DNA of 64,000 bases from NCBI GenBank assembly GCA_029204225.1, contig CM055092.1:67397923-67461922 (forward strand). The letters run 5' to 3'. Source of the DNA: Diphasiastrum complanatum (taxonomy: Eukaryota > Streptophyta > Lycopodiopsida > Lycopodiales > Lycopodiaceae). Numbering within the stretch: the first letter of the stretch is position 1; each line of letters opens with the position of its first letter. The notes beneath the pieces were generated by a model. The model was not told the DNA's origin. It searched no databases and saw only the letters and a list, made by a program, of their open reading frames with translations. The position numbers and the translations under genes are program-made. This document shows positions 19,989-32,945 of this stretch, piece by piece.

Positions 19989-21358
19989 TTACGTAAAATC
20001 TGTGTAAAGCTGCAAGTGATTTATTGACAAACTAAGAAAGATACCTGGAAGTTCCTTGAACTTCAGAGTGGTCGTGAAGTGTTCATGAAGGAGGCATGCT
20101 GCCGGGTAGAGCATTGTGTGCCGATTGTCGCGTTGATTTTTCTGTAGGTAATCCTTCAGTACTTCAGGGGCTCTCGTCTTAAGTTTGTCTTCGTACTCCC
20201 AAGAAGCCTCAATGAGTGGAGTCCGTAGCCACTTCACTAGATTTCGCGTTGGACGCTAGTTCACTTGCTATGTGCCAATATTTGTTCTCGTACAAGCTGT
20301 CTCTTGGTATCCTCAAGTGATGTTGGTAGGTGACGAAGTTCATGTTGTCGATCAAATCGCTCATCCGGTTTGTACCGTTTGAGTAATGAGATGTGAAACA
20401 CATTGTGTATATCCAAGGTGGATGGCAGCGCCACTGGGTTGATCTTCTTTGTGACATAATAGGGCCCAGCATAAGGTCAAACGAACTTATGAGATAAGCC
20501 TTTTGGCAACGCAATATTTTTAGTGTTCATCCAAACTTGATCACCTTCCTTAAATTCCAGTTCTCGTCAATGTGGGTTTACGGTAGCTGCCATGCTACGT
20601 TGTGATTGCTCCAAAAATGCCTTCACCTCTGTAAGCTTTGTGTGCCACTCATTGATAAATTCCTCTACAGTGGGTACCGGAGTTTCTTGCACACCTGTAA
20701 GAAAAGAGCTCGGAACAATTGGTAACCAGACCATCTTCGAAGGGTGTCTTTCTAGTATATTTGTTCACTTGGTTGTTATGTGCGAACTCGAGGATATCCA
20801 AGTAGCTGACCCAATCAGATTGGTCCCAAGCGAACAATTTCATAAATATTGTTCAATTTGTCGATTAACTCGTTCAGTTTGCCCATCTGTCTGAGGGTGA
20901 TAAGCTGTGCTGAGATTCGGTCCAGTTCCCACAAGGTGAAATAGACATGTCCAAAGCTTTCCTACGAACTTGGTGTCTCGGTCAGAAATAATCGTTCTAG
21001 GCAGGCCATGGTATTTGAAGACACATTTGAAAAATAACCTTGCCACTTCTTTGACTGTCAGTGAACTCTTAGTTGGTACAAGGTGAGCTTGTTTTGAAAA
21101 ACGGTCAACCACCACATAAATTGAGTCGAAACCCTGGCAATGTGGTCGTTGAACAATAAAATCCATGCTCACTGAGTCCCAAGGGTATGCTGGTACTGGT
21201 AATGGCTGGAGTAGTCCTATTGGGGCTAGCGGTTCCACTTTCACTTGTTGACACGTATGACAAGTTTGCACATAGTAGGATTCAACGTCTGCCCAGATAT
21301 CTGCCCAGATATCTGGCCAATAGAAGCCTCTCTTGAGAAGTTCATACATGCGATTCAC
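19989..21358 (-). pseudogene. gypsy integrase and chromodomain-like C-terminus
   Basis: The best block (20840-21358) shows the integrase zinc region (CHTCQQVK), the catalytic core beginning WDSVSMDFIV, DRFSKQAHLVP, IISDRDTKFVG and TAYHPQTDGQTERVNR. The catalytic Asp-Asp-Glu residues are all visible. A short duplication repeats Asp-Ile-Trp-Ala near the block's start. It continues in shifted frames through FAHNNQVNKYTRKTPFE, DIHNVFHISLLKRY (integrase C-terminal domain) and IEWLRTPLIEASWEYEDKL, which resembles the chromodomain of plant chromoviruses. Several stops and frameshifts make it non-functional as read. Confidence 0.85.
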
Positions 21359-22310
21359 TCATGGATATCCGACGACTAGTACGTCATGATGTTCCCTCAA
21401 GATTTTCTTCCTCAGGTTGATGTTGTTTGGGACGTATACTTTGCGTTGTTTATAAAAAACCATTTGATCCTTCCAAGTGAAATGTTTACGAGGCTTTTTC
21501 AACTGAAATTTGATCACTAAGTCCTTAGCCAACGCATTTGCACCATAGTTCTCTTTGATTTCTTTGAGTAGACCAGTCACCTGCATTGTTACTGTTGCCA
21601 TCAAGTGCTCTTGTCTATTGAGTGTATCTGCTACCACATTATTCTTTCTCGTCGTATGTACGATGTCTATAATGAATTTTGAGAGAAAGTTTTGCCATCG
21701 CATCTGCTTTGGCATGAGCATACCTTGGGATGAGAAGTACTTGAGTGATACATTGTCAATAAACTCCTTAAAGGGCTTTCCTGCACATAATGTCTCCAAT
21801 GTTCCACTGCTTGTACGACTGCAACCATTTCTTTTTCATGAGTTCGTCATCGTCACTCTACGTCACTCAATTTCTTCAAAAAATATGCAACTGGTTTTCC
21901 TTCTTGCATCAACACGGCCCCAATAGCAAAGTTTGATGCTTCTGTATGTAGTTCAAAAGGTTTGCTAAAGTCTGGTAGGGCAAGAATGGGTTCTTGAGTG
22001 ATTCGTCGTACAAAATGACAAATTCATCCAGGCAGTCTTGAAAAATGTTGTTCATCAATGTGCAAAAAGTGGCTGATGCATTTGTTAGACCGAATGGCAT
22101 CACCAGGTACTCGTGACTCTCGTACCATGTTTGAAATGTCGTTTTGTGCTCATTGCCTTAGCTATTCGAATTTGATGATATCCAGATCTGGGTCTATTCG
22201 GCTAAAATATTTGGCATGTTTGAGCTGGTTGAATAGGTCATTAATTCTAGGCATCGGGTGTATGAATATGAACTGCTATTTATACAAAGAAATTAGGTCG
22301 TGAATTGCGA
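21359..22310 (-). pseudogene. gypsy reverse transcriptase and RNase H fragment
   Basis: Visible pieces, in several frames, are [33 protein letters not shown] (22040-22103), the RNase H end VADTLNRQE, and the pre-integrase segment ILREHHDV. The YxDD active site is not intact: at its position I read VILYDESL. The 5' end stops within RT near 22310. Confidence 0.75.
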
Positions 22311-22359
22311 TCACCAGTTGACTGGTGATTCGCTGACATCCATCCGGTCCTTGTCATTG

Positions 22360-22805
22360 ATTGATGATAAGCGATGAAATTGGTCGTAAATGTTCTATCT
22401 GCGAACCAAAACTATAGCTCTGTAGAAATGAACTAAAACAGCCACGGACGACACTGTCGAATTTTTCGCGAAAAAGGCGGAAAAGTATAAGGTGCCCTTA
22501 AATCTCATTTAGGGTTGCCCCACACTTTGCCAAAGTCATTTCCTTAACATTTGAGGCTCTTCTGAAAAAAAACAAAAAATGAGACACTGTGATTTTACAC
22601 GAGATTTCTGTCAAACAAAAAATGCAAAATAGGAGACACTACATTTTTCAACGAAATTTCTGACAGGCAAAAAAGACGACACTATCGTAAACTTTGTGTA
22701 ATTCTATAGACTATGTAAAAATACTTGTAATTCTACAGACTATATAAAAAATGGATGAAGATTAAAACCGATTAGTCGATTGGTAAGAAGGAGAATAATC
22801 CAACA
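22360..22805 (-). repeat. copia 3' LTR
   Basis: It starts on the minus strand at 22805 as TGTTGGATTATTC, immediately after the purine tract AAGGGGGAG and the RNase H stop, the usual copia arrangement. The distal end is uncertain (near 22340-22370). It contains direct repeats of TATAGTCTGTAGAATTACA-like sequence around 22690-22760. Confidence 0.75.
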
Positions 22806-22814
22806 CTCCCCCTT
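22806..22814 (-). promoter_or_regulatory. copia polypurine tract
   Basis: Minus-strand AAGGGGGAG, overlapping the RNase H stop codon TAA at 22813-22815 and adjoining the LTR start. Confidence 0.85.
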
Positions 22815-23560
22815 AATCTGAATCCTTGAATGCCTTGACCTTCAAACTTAGTTCTACACAGAATCTTCTGTGTGACTCCAAACTTAATGCTTTAGTAAAA
22901 GCATCTGTTGTCATATTTTGTGTTCTACAGTACTGCAATCTGACCTCTTCGTTGAGAACTTTGCTTCTGACGAAATGATACTTCAGTTCAATGTGTTTAC
23001 TCCTGGAATGAAATCTAGGATTGGCTGATAAAGCGATGGCACTTTGATTATCACAAAATAATATCGTCGGTGCATATTGATTCAGACCGATATCTGAGAG
23101 TAAGTTCCTCAACCAAATTGCTTCCTTTGTAGCTTGAGAGGCTGCGATATACTCTGATTCAGTGGAAGATAGAGCTATCGAAGATTGCTTGCAATTGTTC
23201 TAGGAAACTGGACAATTGTTGAGGAAGAATGTAAATCCGAAAGTGGATTTACGAGTGTCTACATCTCCTGCCCAACTTGCATCTGTGTAACCATTGAGTA
23301 AATTGAGTTTGTTGTTGCCGACTGCTCCATAACAAATGCAAAAGTCCATAGTAGCTCGAAGATATCTCATGACTCTGATAAGAGCTTTCCAATGTGTTAT
23401 GCTAGGATTAGTTATATACTGACTGAGAGAGCTGACTACAAAAACTATGTCTGGCCTAGTGCAGATCATGGCGTACATAAGAGATCCTATAATAGAATGG
23501 TAAGGATACTCACGCATCTACTGCTTCTCATGAATTATTTGGGGACTAGAATTGTCGCTC
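22813..23560 (-). pseudogene. copia RNase H, copy A
   Basis: Two blocks, 23200-23517 and 22813-23112, encode SLMYAMICTRPDIVF, RVMRYLRATMDFC, YTDASWAGDVDTRKSTFGF, then DNQSAIALSANPRFHSRSKH and DAFTKALS. These are the end of copia RT and the RNase H domain. A stop after the FLNN segment interrupts the frame. The right end diverges near 23560, where unrelated DNA begins. Confidence 0.85.
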
Positions 23561-23964
23561 TCTGGTGATGCCTGAAAATCCGAGTTAAAGTAATGGAAAT
23601 TCAGTATGAAATAAAAGGTATGTGTGACGCAGATAGTCAAGTATCACAAGCAGTTACAGATCGTTCAGAGTGTATTTGATACTCAAATCTGTGCGTGTGT
23701 ACAATGGTATGGAGTGTCGTCGACCTTATAGGAACGAACACTGGCCTGAACGTCGGTCACCAACCGTTATGATGTCAGTTGGGATCTGCTAATGTCTCTC
23801 TATAGAATGTCGCACAAAACGTTGCGAGTTCTAACTTAAAAATGAATTTACAGGATGCAAATAGGCCTTAACATAAATTTAGGCACTATAGCATATTTGC
23901 AAGTATAAAAACTGATTTTTACAATATAAAATAATAACTTTGGATAATGTGAAATCATGAGGCT
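23561..23964. other. about 400 bases between two copia copies, unassigned
   Basis: No coding signal. It separates two homologous RNase H segments in the same orientation. It could be an LTR remnant (it carries short AT-rich and GTCG motifs), but I see no terminal dinucleotides I trust. Confidence 0.4.
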
Positions 23965-26640
23965 CCACAATTGCTTGCAATTGTTCCAGAATATTGGACC
24001 ATTGTTGAGGAAGAATGTAAATCCAGAAGTGGATTTACGAGTGTCTACATCTCCTGCCCAACTTGCATCTATGAAACCAATGAGTAAATTGAGTTTGTTG
24101 TTGTTGACTGCTCCATAACAAATGCAATAGTCAATAGTAGCTTGAAGATATCTCATGACTCTAATAAGAGCCTTCCAATGTGTCATACCAGGGTTAGTCA
24201 TAAACTGACTTAAGGAGCTGTCTGCAAAAGCTATGTCTGGCCTGGTACAGATCATTATGTACATAAGAGTTCCTATTATCGAATGATCAGGATACTCACG
24301 CATCTGCTCCTTTTTTTTTATTGTTTGAGGACACTGGTCCTTTGACAATTTGAGACCTGGTTCCATTGATGAGAGATCTATCCTGCAATAAACCATATTA
24401 TATTTGACTAACATATTGTAGATGTACCTCTATTGAGTAATGTAGATCAACTTTCAATTTCTATCTCTACGGATCTGAATATCAAAGCAAAAATGAGCTT
24501 CGCCTAGATCGGTCATGTCGAATTCAGAAGATAGCATTGTCTTGTCTTCTTTTATCATATTGATATTGTTGCCGAAGAGCAATGTGTCATCCACATATAA
24601 AGTGATAATAATAAAAGACTGCCGCACTGTCTTGAAGTAAACATTCGAATCTGAAGAGCTAGGTGTGTAGCCGTGATCAATAAGAAAAGTATTGATTCTT
24701 TGAAACCATGCCCGAGCAAATTGCTTCAGGCCATAAAGTGCCTTATGGAGTTTGCATACATGATTGTGTTTACCTTCGATAATATAACCTTTGAGTTACA
24801 CCATGTAAGTGTCTTCTTCAATACCTCCATTGAGATATGCTATCTGTACATCCATTTGATGTATTTTCAAATCTGCTGCAGCAGCAAACGATAATAAAAG
24901 TCGAATAGAAAAATGCTTGACTAATGGACTGAAAGTCTCAGTGTAATTAACATCGTATATCTGAGAAAATCCTCTGCCGACAAGTCGAGCTTTTCTTCTG
25001 TCGATGCTTCCGTCGGCTTTGTACTTTGACTTTGAAAATCCATTTGCAATCAACTACGTTTCTGCCAGCAGGTAATTCAACAATCATCCATGTCTGGTTT
25101 TTTATAAGAGATGAATACTCTCTATCCATAGCTTCCTTCCAGAGATCGAAAATCGGGCTGACTGAGTGCCTCTTCGATAGTCGTCGGCTCATGAACAAGA
25201 TAGGCTGCAGATCATCGATATACTTGATAGGTGGTCTGCTGGTTCTTGATGATTTTCTAGAGAAAAGAGGAAGTTGATCATTTTCATCATGTTGTAGTTG
25301 CTAAACTGCAACATCATCATCTTCGGATTCACCGTTGAAATGTTGTTCGTCGAAACTAGATGAGCTTGGACCTTCAATGAGAATAGTCGACTGAGGAACT
25401 TCGAAGTTCAATATGTCGGACGAGTTAGACAAGTCGGCTACATGGGCTTTGCCTTTTCCCTTGAGGTCGATAAACTGATCTTCGATGAAGATGACATCTC
25501 GGCTAGTGAATATCTTCGACTCAATATGATCGAACAACTTGTAGGCTTGATCTGAAGTAGTGTAGCTAATGAAAATACATTTGATGCTCTGGAAGTCGAG
25601 CTTTTCTTGAGATCAAGAGGAATTTGAACATAAGCAATACATCCAAAAACTTGTAAGTTTGATAAAGAAGGTTTGGTACCTGTCCAAACTTCGAATGGTG
25701 TTTTGTCTGAGAGACCTTTAGTAGGACATCTGTTCTGAATATAGGTTGTTGTTGAAACAACTTCAGCCCAGAAGGACTTTGGATGTGTCGCATGTGATAA
25801 CATGCACTTTGCTGATTCGACTAAGGTTCTGTTCTTTCTCTCAATAAGACCATTTGATTGAGGCAAATAGGAGGTAATGTATTGTTGCTCAATGTCGTTG
25901 TTAAGGCAGTACTCCTTGAATTCGGTGGAGATATATTCTCCCCATTGTTGGACCTTAGTGCTTTGATTCTTTTACCCGTTTGATTTTTAGCATGCTCTTT
26001 AAATTGTCTGAACTTGATAAAAGCTTCTGATTTCTGCTTGATGAAGTAAACAGTTGTTCTTCTGGAGAATTCGTCAATAAAGGTAATGAAATACTTTGCA
26101 TCTAGTAATGATGGAGTTTGCATAGGTGCACATATATCTGAATAAACAACATCTAATAGACCTTGTTGCATGCCTATGACTCGATCTTAAAAGAATCCTA
26201 GTTTGCTTTCCAAGGATGCAACTATGGCAGACAGGGAGATCGACTTTGCCAGAAGGATAGTCGAGATCAAGTGCTAGAGATTGTCTAGACATGTTCAAAA
26301 TAGATGCATAATTCAAGTGTCTTAAGCGATGATGTCATAGTAATGTCTTATTGACAAGAATAGATATTTTCAAGGCTTGACTAGAATCAGAATAACAATG
26401 TGCCAGTCTATATAAGTATCCATGCCTCTTGCTAAGTGCAAGGATCTTATTACTCCTATCGATAATTCTGACATATCCATGAGATTGCTTTGGTTCATAG
26501 ATCTTGACAAATGAGGTCCATCAAGATCATTAATTGGTGTCATAGCCACGATTAGACACATGATTTTATTCAAGGCCTCCAATTGAAAGCCCATCATTCA
26601 ACTAGTAATAACGCATCCCGAACTTAGTCTTTCCATCGTC
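23965..26640 (-). pseudogene. copia pol, copy B (integrase to RNase H), broken
   Basis: Reading from high to low coordinates, the pre-integrase region (RHLNYASILNMSRQSLAL with CHSCILGKQTR) is followed by the integrase core (VVYSDICAPMQ, FITFIDEFSRR) and NGLIERKNRTLVESAKCML. RT follows with WMIVELPAGRNVV, RRKARLVGRGFSQ and FSPLVKHFSIRLLLSFAA. RNase H carries CTRPDIAFADSSLSQF and DASWAGDVDTRKSTSGF. The last frame ends in unrelated residues after WNNCKQLW, where the element is cut. Frames change at least five times. Its RNase H segment is homologous to copy A, so two copies of one family lie in tandem. Confidence 0.85.
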
Positions 26641-29359
26641 ATATGTCATGAACATTGGCAAAAAAAATTCCTCCAAATGGACTAAAAATATATACGATAA
26701 CATTTTGCAAAGAAAACTTTAATATATACAAAATTTAACAAAGACAATTTATTATATGATAAACAACTACATTTTCATAATACGAGTAATTAATAGCTAA
26801 TTTAATATTAACTTAATTTAGAGACCCTTTTTTTTTGTATACTAAGTTACACAATTAGTAGGTTATACATCCTAGCAATGCCATCTGAGCAACGTCAAGC
26901 GAGGAGCAAGCTCCCAAGATGTCGCTCGTAGTGGCTAGGTTTTGAGTATGTGCCTTGTCAGTCATAGTCAACAACTCCACCCACACATTGTGTTGCGATG
27001 GAAAAGACTTATTTTAGACAGTTGCTTTAGCGAATGTAGACATAGTTCTCTTTATCGATTTGTATGACGCATATGCTCCTCACTAAGCATATTATAATTT
27101 CCTACAATTATCAATGAATTGTTATTTGATCTGTTCAATTGTTTTTTTTATGCTGCTTTTAGATTTGTGAGTGATAATATGATTATTTAGCTTTTGTTTG
27201 GGAATTGATACGATATTGACAGTAGGAGCCTTTGATCTATTGCGTAGATTGAAATTGAGTACATCAATTATGAGCTAAAATTGAAAATTTATAACATGAA
27301 CATGCAATTGCTCTTCTATATACATATCACCAATCTTGAGATTGGGCAATATAAACTAAGAGATGGAATCATTCCCCTATTTACATGTCACCAGTCTTGA
27401 GGAGCTTGTGTTGGTACTAGTCCAACATACTTCTACAACAATATAGAACTTGTTATGGATATTTCATTCTACAGGTACCTCTTCACTAGTGTGATTTTTT
27501 TAACTTGAAAAACAAGCTCTAACAAAAATTCTTTAAACATAACCATAGATGGTAATTTGGGTTTACCAAAAGAAGCATTCACAATTTTGTTACAAGGAAA
27601 TTTTTCAATATGAAGGTCATTTTAGGCACTACGAGTCACTTCAAATAGGTCTACGAAAACTTTCGGCTCATTGAAAGTTGTACATAGAGTTATTCAACAA
27701 CTAAACTGTTTGATATGTAAATTGCCTCGGAACGGCATTTTGGACACCTGTGTTTTGGAACACGGGAACACTGTTCCAAACAAAAAACTGTGATTTTTGT
27801 AATCACGAGCGAGGACAAATTTCATAGGTAGGCCATTGCTACAACCTTCTTTCCACTTTTCTAAGAATACTCTTATCAACATAATGATAAATTTGGCTTC
27901 AACAAATGAATTAAGTAGGAGTAATTATTTGATTTGGGAAACAAATGAGGTGATTCAGCATTTTAAATCTCTTTAAAATTTTACTCGAATAATTTGCATG
28001 ATTCAAGCTCATCTCATCTTATATTTAAGTATATGGTGTATTTAAAACTAAATGGTGCTTAAATATATTGTAACAACTTTGAATAAAGAATACCAACATA
28101 AGATATTTTTGTGCATAGTTGTTTGATAGCTTTCTAATCTACCTTAAAACAAGATGCAAAGTAATCAAAACATTACTTAATGAAAATTCCAATTTCATAG
28201 ATATCTGGACATGTTAAGAGCAGCAGTAACATAAGTCATGACTAGTTCAAAATAATGAAAACCTCAACTTCATAGATATCTGGAAATGTTAAGAGCAGCA
28301 GTAATATAAGTCATGACTAGTTCAAAATAACTGAAATTCAATATAAATATATAATTCTACTGATGACTAGTCCATTTATGGAAACATTATTATAAATCAC
28401 GACTCCATATTAGCTAAATTTATCAATATGAATATATTAATTTATCAATTATCTTGATTGACAAAAAATTAACAATATATATTGATATTATAAATGTGTA
28501 ATAATGAAACAAACATTATTTTATATTATTAGCCCCATATGACAAAAAAACAAAAAACATCATAAATTACTATCATCAATATCAATATAAAAAAATGCGA
28601 TTCAGGGTCACAAAAATCATTTATTACTTCGATAATCTTCCTACTCATACACAATATATAAAAAAAATGCATAATTGCAATATACTTGAATTTTGAAAAT
28701 AACTATTCACATTGCATCAATTTCTAAACAATGACATTTTGTATCTTCAAGAAAATTACTATCAATTTGGCAAAGCCTACGCTATACCACAACATTATTG
28801 TTGAAATCATACATTCTATAATTTTCAATTTTAACTGTCAAAAGCCTCTAAAATTCTCACAAAGTTAAGATAGAAGTCATAATATTCAATATACTAAACT
28901 ATTTTCAAGTGTAAGAAGACTTTTTGTTTTATTGTTAAAAATTTTGATCTATAGTAAACTCAAAAATATGATTTCACCTTATGTAAACTCAGATTATTTT
29001 TTGAAAGTTTTTGTGCTATAAAACTATTGGATTATTAAGTTGAAATATAATAAACACATATCAATGTCAACATGTACACAAACCTTTTAGAAAAATCAAT
29101 TCTACATCAAGCTCTTGTAACTAGGTTGAATGCAGAAATCATGAGACACATATATTGTGATTCTTGGTGCCCAGTGACCAGTCTTGGAAAGTGTTTGTAT
29201 GAAAGGATGGGACATAAACCTAGCCAAATTGAAGATTAAAGAAGGAGAAACTTAATTGTAGTGTGGCCATATCGCATGTTTAGGAAGAGTCATAAAGAAG
29301 CTTCTCAAGCATACAAGGATGTTGCCATTGTCTTGCATAGACAATTACTTGTAAGTAGA
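26641..29359. other. AT-rich DNA without recognisable genes
   Basis: More than 2.7 kb with dense stops in all frames. The only structure I see is a 75-bp tandem duplication (listed separately) and short A/T tracts. Confidence 0.6.
28191..28335. repeat. 75-bp tandem duplication
   Basis: The segment from TTCATAGATATCTGG(A)(C/A)ATG through TCATGACTAGTTCAAAATAA occurs at 28191-28265 and again at 28266-28335 with only a few changes. Confidence 0.9.
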
Positions 29360-30800
29360 AACGAAAACTAGGGCATAAGTGTGACAAAGTTAAATTTGTA
29401 GGCGTTTTTTTTATTGTTGAAAATAACAAAGATGAAGTCAGTACAAATCAAGAGAATGTTGTTGATATTGAACCGTCACGAAGCAATGAAAGGAATGAAG
29501 ATACTTCATTTGATGAGAAATCACCGCATAATCAGTTGGACCACGGATAGCATGACAGATCTATTAGAAGGGATCATAAAATTGAGTTGTTGGGAATATC
29601 CTTAAATGCTTTCAATGGGTCCCATTCAGACAAAACTTTCCATGTGCAAGCATTAGTTAACAGAAGGAAAGTGTTTTATTTAATAGATAGTGGTAGTACA
29701 CATAATTTATTTAATAGTCGGTCACTTCGAAGTTTAGTATCTATGGATCATTCTGATAAGATGAAAGTACAGATTGAAAATGGAGTAGCCATTCCTTGTA
29801 AAAACATTACTCCTATGGTTAGTTTGGAAATTAGAGATTATACTTTAGAATGAGCCGAAAAAGAAGAAGTGCACAAACAAGTTCAAAAGTTACTGTCACA
29901 GGAATTTATCGTTTGAAGTAAGTCACATTTTGCCTCTCTTGTGTTACTCGCTAAGAAGAAAGATGGAATGTCCAGGACGTGTATCGATTATCGAGCCCTT
30001 AACAAAGTTACCATCAAAAATAGATATTATATTCCCAGGGTAGATGATTTATTGGATGCTTTGAAAAGAGCTAATGTCTTTTCAAAAATAGATCTACATT
30101 CTGGATACCATCAAATCAAGGGCAAAGAGGAGGATCAACATAAAATAGCTTTTTGAATTGACATGGGGGCATTATAAAGTCAAAGTTATGTCTTTTTGAT
30201 AAACTAATGCTCCTGCCACTTTTCAAGATCTCATGAATCAGATTTTTGAGAACCTTATCTTTACCTGTTTGTGTTGGTATTCTTTGACAAAATCTTGATA
30301 TATAGTAGGAACATGGAAGAGTATGCGAAACATTTGGACACGGTTTTAAGTACTCTTCCAAAATACAAGCTGTTTGCAAAAATCACCAAATGTTAATTCG
30401 CTCAAGATGAGATGGAATACTTGGGGAACATTGTGTCCAAGGAGGGAATCAAGGTAGATCAGAAGAAGATTGAGACAATCAAGAATTGGAAATCGTCCAA
30501 CAATGTCAGAGACTTGAGAGGATTTTTGGGTTCAGCATCCTACTATAGAAGATGCATTCAGGACTTTTCAAAAGTTGCAGCACCACTTACCCATCTTTTG
30601 AGGAAGGTTAAATTTGAATGGAATGAAGGGACTCAGATGGTTTTCAAAGATCTCAAGGAATCACTAGTAATGGCTCCTTTATTGGTGCTACCCAACTTTA
30701 ATTTACCTTTCATGGTTACAGTGAATTCCAGTGGCACAAAGTTGGAAGCTATTTTGAGTCAGTCCAGTCATTGCTTACAAAAGGTAAAAACTCACTAATA
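29360..30800 (+). pseudogene. gypsy gag end, protease, RT and RNase H, broken
   Basis: A worn zinc-region end (GHKCDKVKF near 29370) is followed by a retropepsin with FYLIDSGSTHNLFNSRSL (29587-29853, active site Asp-Ser-Gly). RT follows with [20 protein letters not shown] and [15 protein letters not shown] (29941-30156). The palm around 30170-30400 is frameshifted. The connection/RNase H block MEYLGNIVSKEGIKVD, RGFLGSASYYRRCI and NWKSSNNVRDL lies at 30412-30798. Integrase is not found. The DSGS protease differs from the DGGS type at 50.4 kb, so this is another gypsy lineage. Confidence 0.85.
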
Positions 30801-31290
30801 AAGAAGCGTCATATCCTACAAGTGATAAGGAGGCAATTCACTACAACAATTATTACAAAAATGTGATGACTTGATAGGCTATTCCTTGTGAGATGTGACT
30901 TCCCTAAGTATCCTTGCATTCCACTAAAATGTTCCTTGATACTTTTAGTCCAATCTCCACACTCCTTTGTTGCTAAAGTGTTGTCGATCCCATGGCATAT
31001 TTATTTGAAGAGGGCCTCTTGTTGCATGGCCTTGACTTTTTCTTATTGTTTTCAAATCTCTTTGATAGCCTTCGGTTGTGTTGCCATTCTTCAACCATTG
31101 TCGCATGTTGAGAAGTCATGAGGGCTACATGATAGTGACAAGTTGGTCCTGGTGGTCGAAAGTTTTTAGAGAGTATATTGGGGTCAAGAAACAAGGTCCA
31201 TTCCTAGATATAGTTTTGTAACCAACAAGGTATGGATCAAGTTCATGTCAGTGATCTTATGGCACATTTTATCTATCTAGATGCAATATA
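30801..31290. other. unassigned junction DNA between gypsy and copia remnants
   Basis: Short open frames on both strands (for example 30973-31194 minus, rich in Arg, Lys and Asn) with no motif I recognise. Probably decayed element DNA. Confidence 0.35.
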
Positions 31291-32945
31291 TTGTGTGCCT
31301 GATGAAAACTATAATTGAAGATCAGCTGACAAACCTATAGTGGGATGGTAAAGACCTCACTTCCTTCATTAGGAAGATGAAGGATCTATTCCTTTCACTA
31401 CACAATTCTGGAGCTGAAAATGCAGTGTCAATAGAGAAGCAGTTTACTTATCTGTTGAGAGCTTTACCAAGATCCTTCCAAACAACTAGAATGCTGCTAG
31501 CAAAAGATCCTACTATGACACTCGAAAAGGCTATTGTCGAGATTTGAGAAGAAGTCAAAGCTGGAGACCACCTTGATCACAAGGATGCTTCTGACCAAGC
31601 CCTCTACAACAACAAAGAAAAGACAAAGAAGCAATTCAAGCCTAAGAGGGAGTCAGATCGAAAGCAGGATCGAGATCAACAAGCAGAAGGAGCCAACAAA
31701 GACAATTGGTAGAACAAAAGAAAGTCAAAACAACAGAGTGGAGACAAGAAGACATGCGTGAGATGCAAACGTGAAGGACATACTGTCGATTAGTGTTGGC
31801 TTAATCCAAAAATTGAGTGTATCCACTGTCATAAGAAGGGTCATGCAGCCATGGACTGCTGCCAGAATCCAAGAAACAAATCAGCTCAAAGCAGACAGGA
31901 GAACAATAATAGTTCGTCCTATGTCGAGGAGCCAAAGAGCTCAAAGATGGGCGAAAAAAGATCGAATCACGGAAATTTGACCGCCTACATCTGTGCAGAC
32001 ATGTGTGCAGACATGTGTGCAGTATCAACACCTGACACATAGGAGGTAATTCCTGATTCAAGAGCTACCTCGCACTTCGTTACATCAAGATGGATAATAT
32101 CTGATTTTCGAAGTGCAGATCCATCAAGATTTATCGTTCTTGGAGATGGATCAAAACATCAAATTAATGGTATTGGCTCACTATGGCTCAACACTAATGG
32201 CAGAGACAGACGACTATTCGTGCCTACACAACAGCAAGACTTGCTATCAGTGGCAAGAATAACTGATGCAGGGATGCGTGTAACATTTTCGGACGAAGCA
32301 TTCAACGTTGTTGATGCAAGTACTAGTACACTAATCAGTCAAGGTAGAAGAAAAGACAACTTGTATCACTTGAAGGTACGCCTACATGCAGATCAAGTGC
32401 ATCAGACTCATGATGATTTGCCAGATACTCTATGGCACAGAAGACTATGCCATATGAATTCAATGACACTGTATCAAGCAAGCCATCATGGAGCAATCAC
32501 AGGAGTGAGCATCTCGAACGCAACCAATTCGATGACCTGTGATGCATGTCTGAAGGGTAAGATGTCATGTACTCCTTTTGTCAAGGACTCCTACAGAACG
32601 ACCAAGATTCTAGAGTTAGTGCATTCTGACATTTGTGGACCTTTCAGCGTGATCTCAGTAGGAGGCTCAAAGTATTATATTACCTTTATTGATGATTACA
32701 GTATATTTGCCAGAGTCTACTTTAATCTCAATAAATCAGAAGCATTTGACAAGTTCACAAAGTATGTGAATTGGGTAGAAAGATGCATAGGGAGTAAGGT
32801 GAAGCAGATCAGAATAGATCGAGGTGGAGAATACATCTCAAATCGATTCACTGACTTCTACAATGGTCGTGAAATCATTCATAGAAGAACTGCATCTTAC
32901 AGACTATCCCTGAAGCCCTTTTCGGGAGGTCACTTGAAACAGACG
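31291..32945 (+). pseudogene. copia gag, protease and integrase start, broken
   Basis: The gag segment reads FIRKMKDLFLSLHNSGAEN and YLLRALPRSFQTTRMLLAKD. A Lys/Arg/Gln-rich region is followed by two zinc knuckles: CVRCKREGHTVD, stop, C (31750-31795) and CIHCHKKGHAAMDC (31820-31861). The protease (PDSRATSHFVTSRW, 32050-32095) has Asp-Ser-Arg where Asp-Ser-Gly is expected. A 242-codon block (32220-32948) covers LSVARITDAGMRVTF, the pre-integrase motif WHRRLCHMNSM with CDACLKGKM, and the integrase core (LVHSDICGPFSVIS, YITFIDDYS, RIDRGGEYIS). It is cut at about 32905 by a tandem-repeat block. Confidence 0.88.

Larger units (their letters stand above)
18924..22310 (-). mobile_element. chromodomain Ty3/gypsy element, 5' half missing
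   Basis: The minus strand carries, from its 3' end, a full LTR (18924-19843), polypurine tract, chromodomain-like region, integrase, RNase H end and part of reverse transcriptase. It breaks off near 22310 next to a copia LTR. The LTR and the 100 bases before it are related to those of the Gag-only element at 4466-9698 (same start TGTTGTAAAGCT, same end motif, same internal order). Gag, protease and the 5' LTR are absent. Confidence 0.88.
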
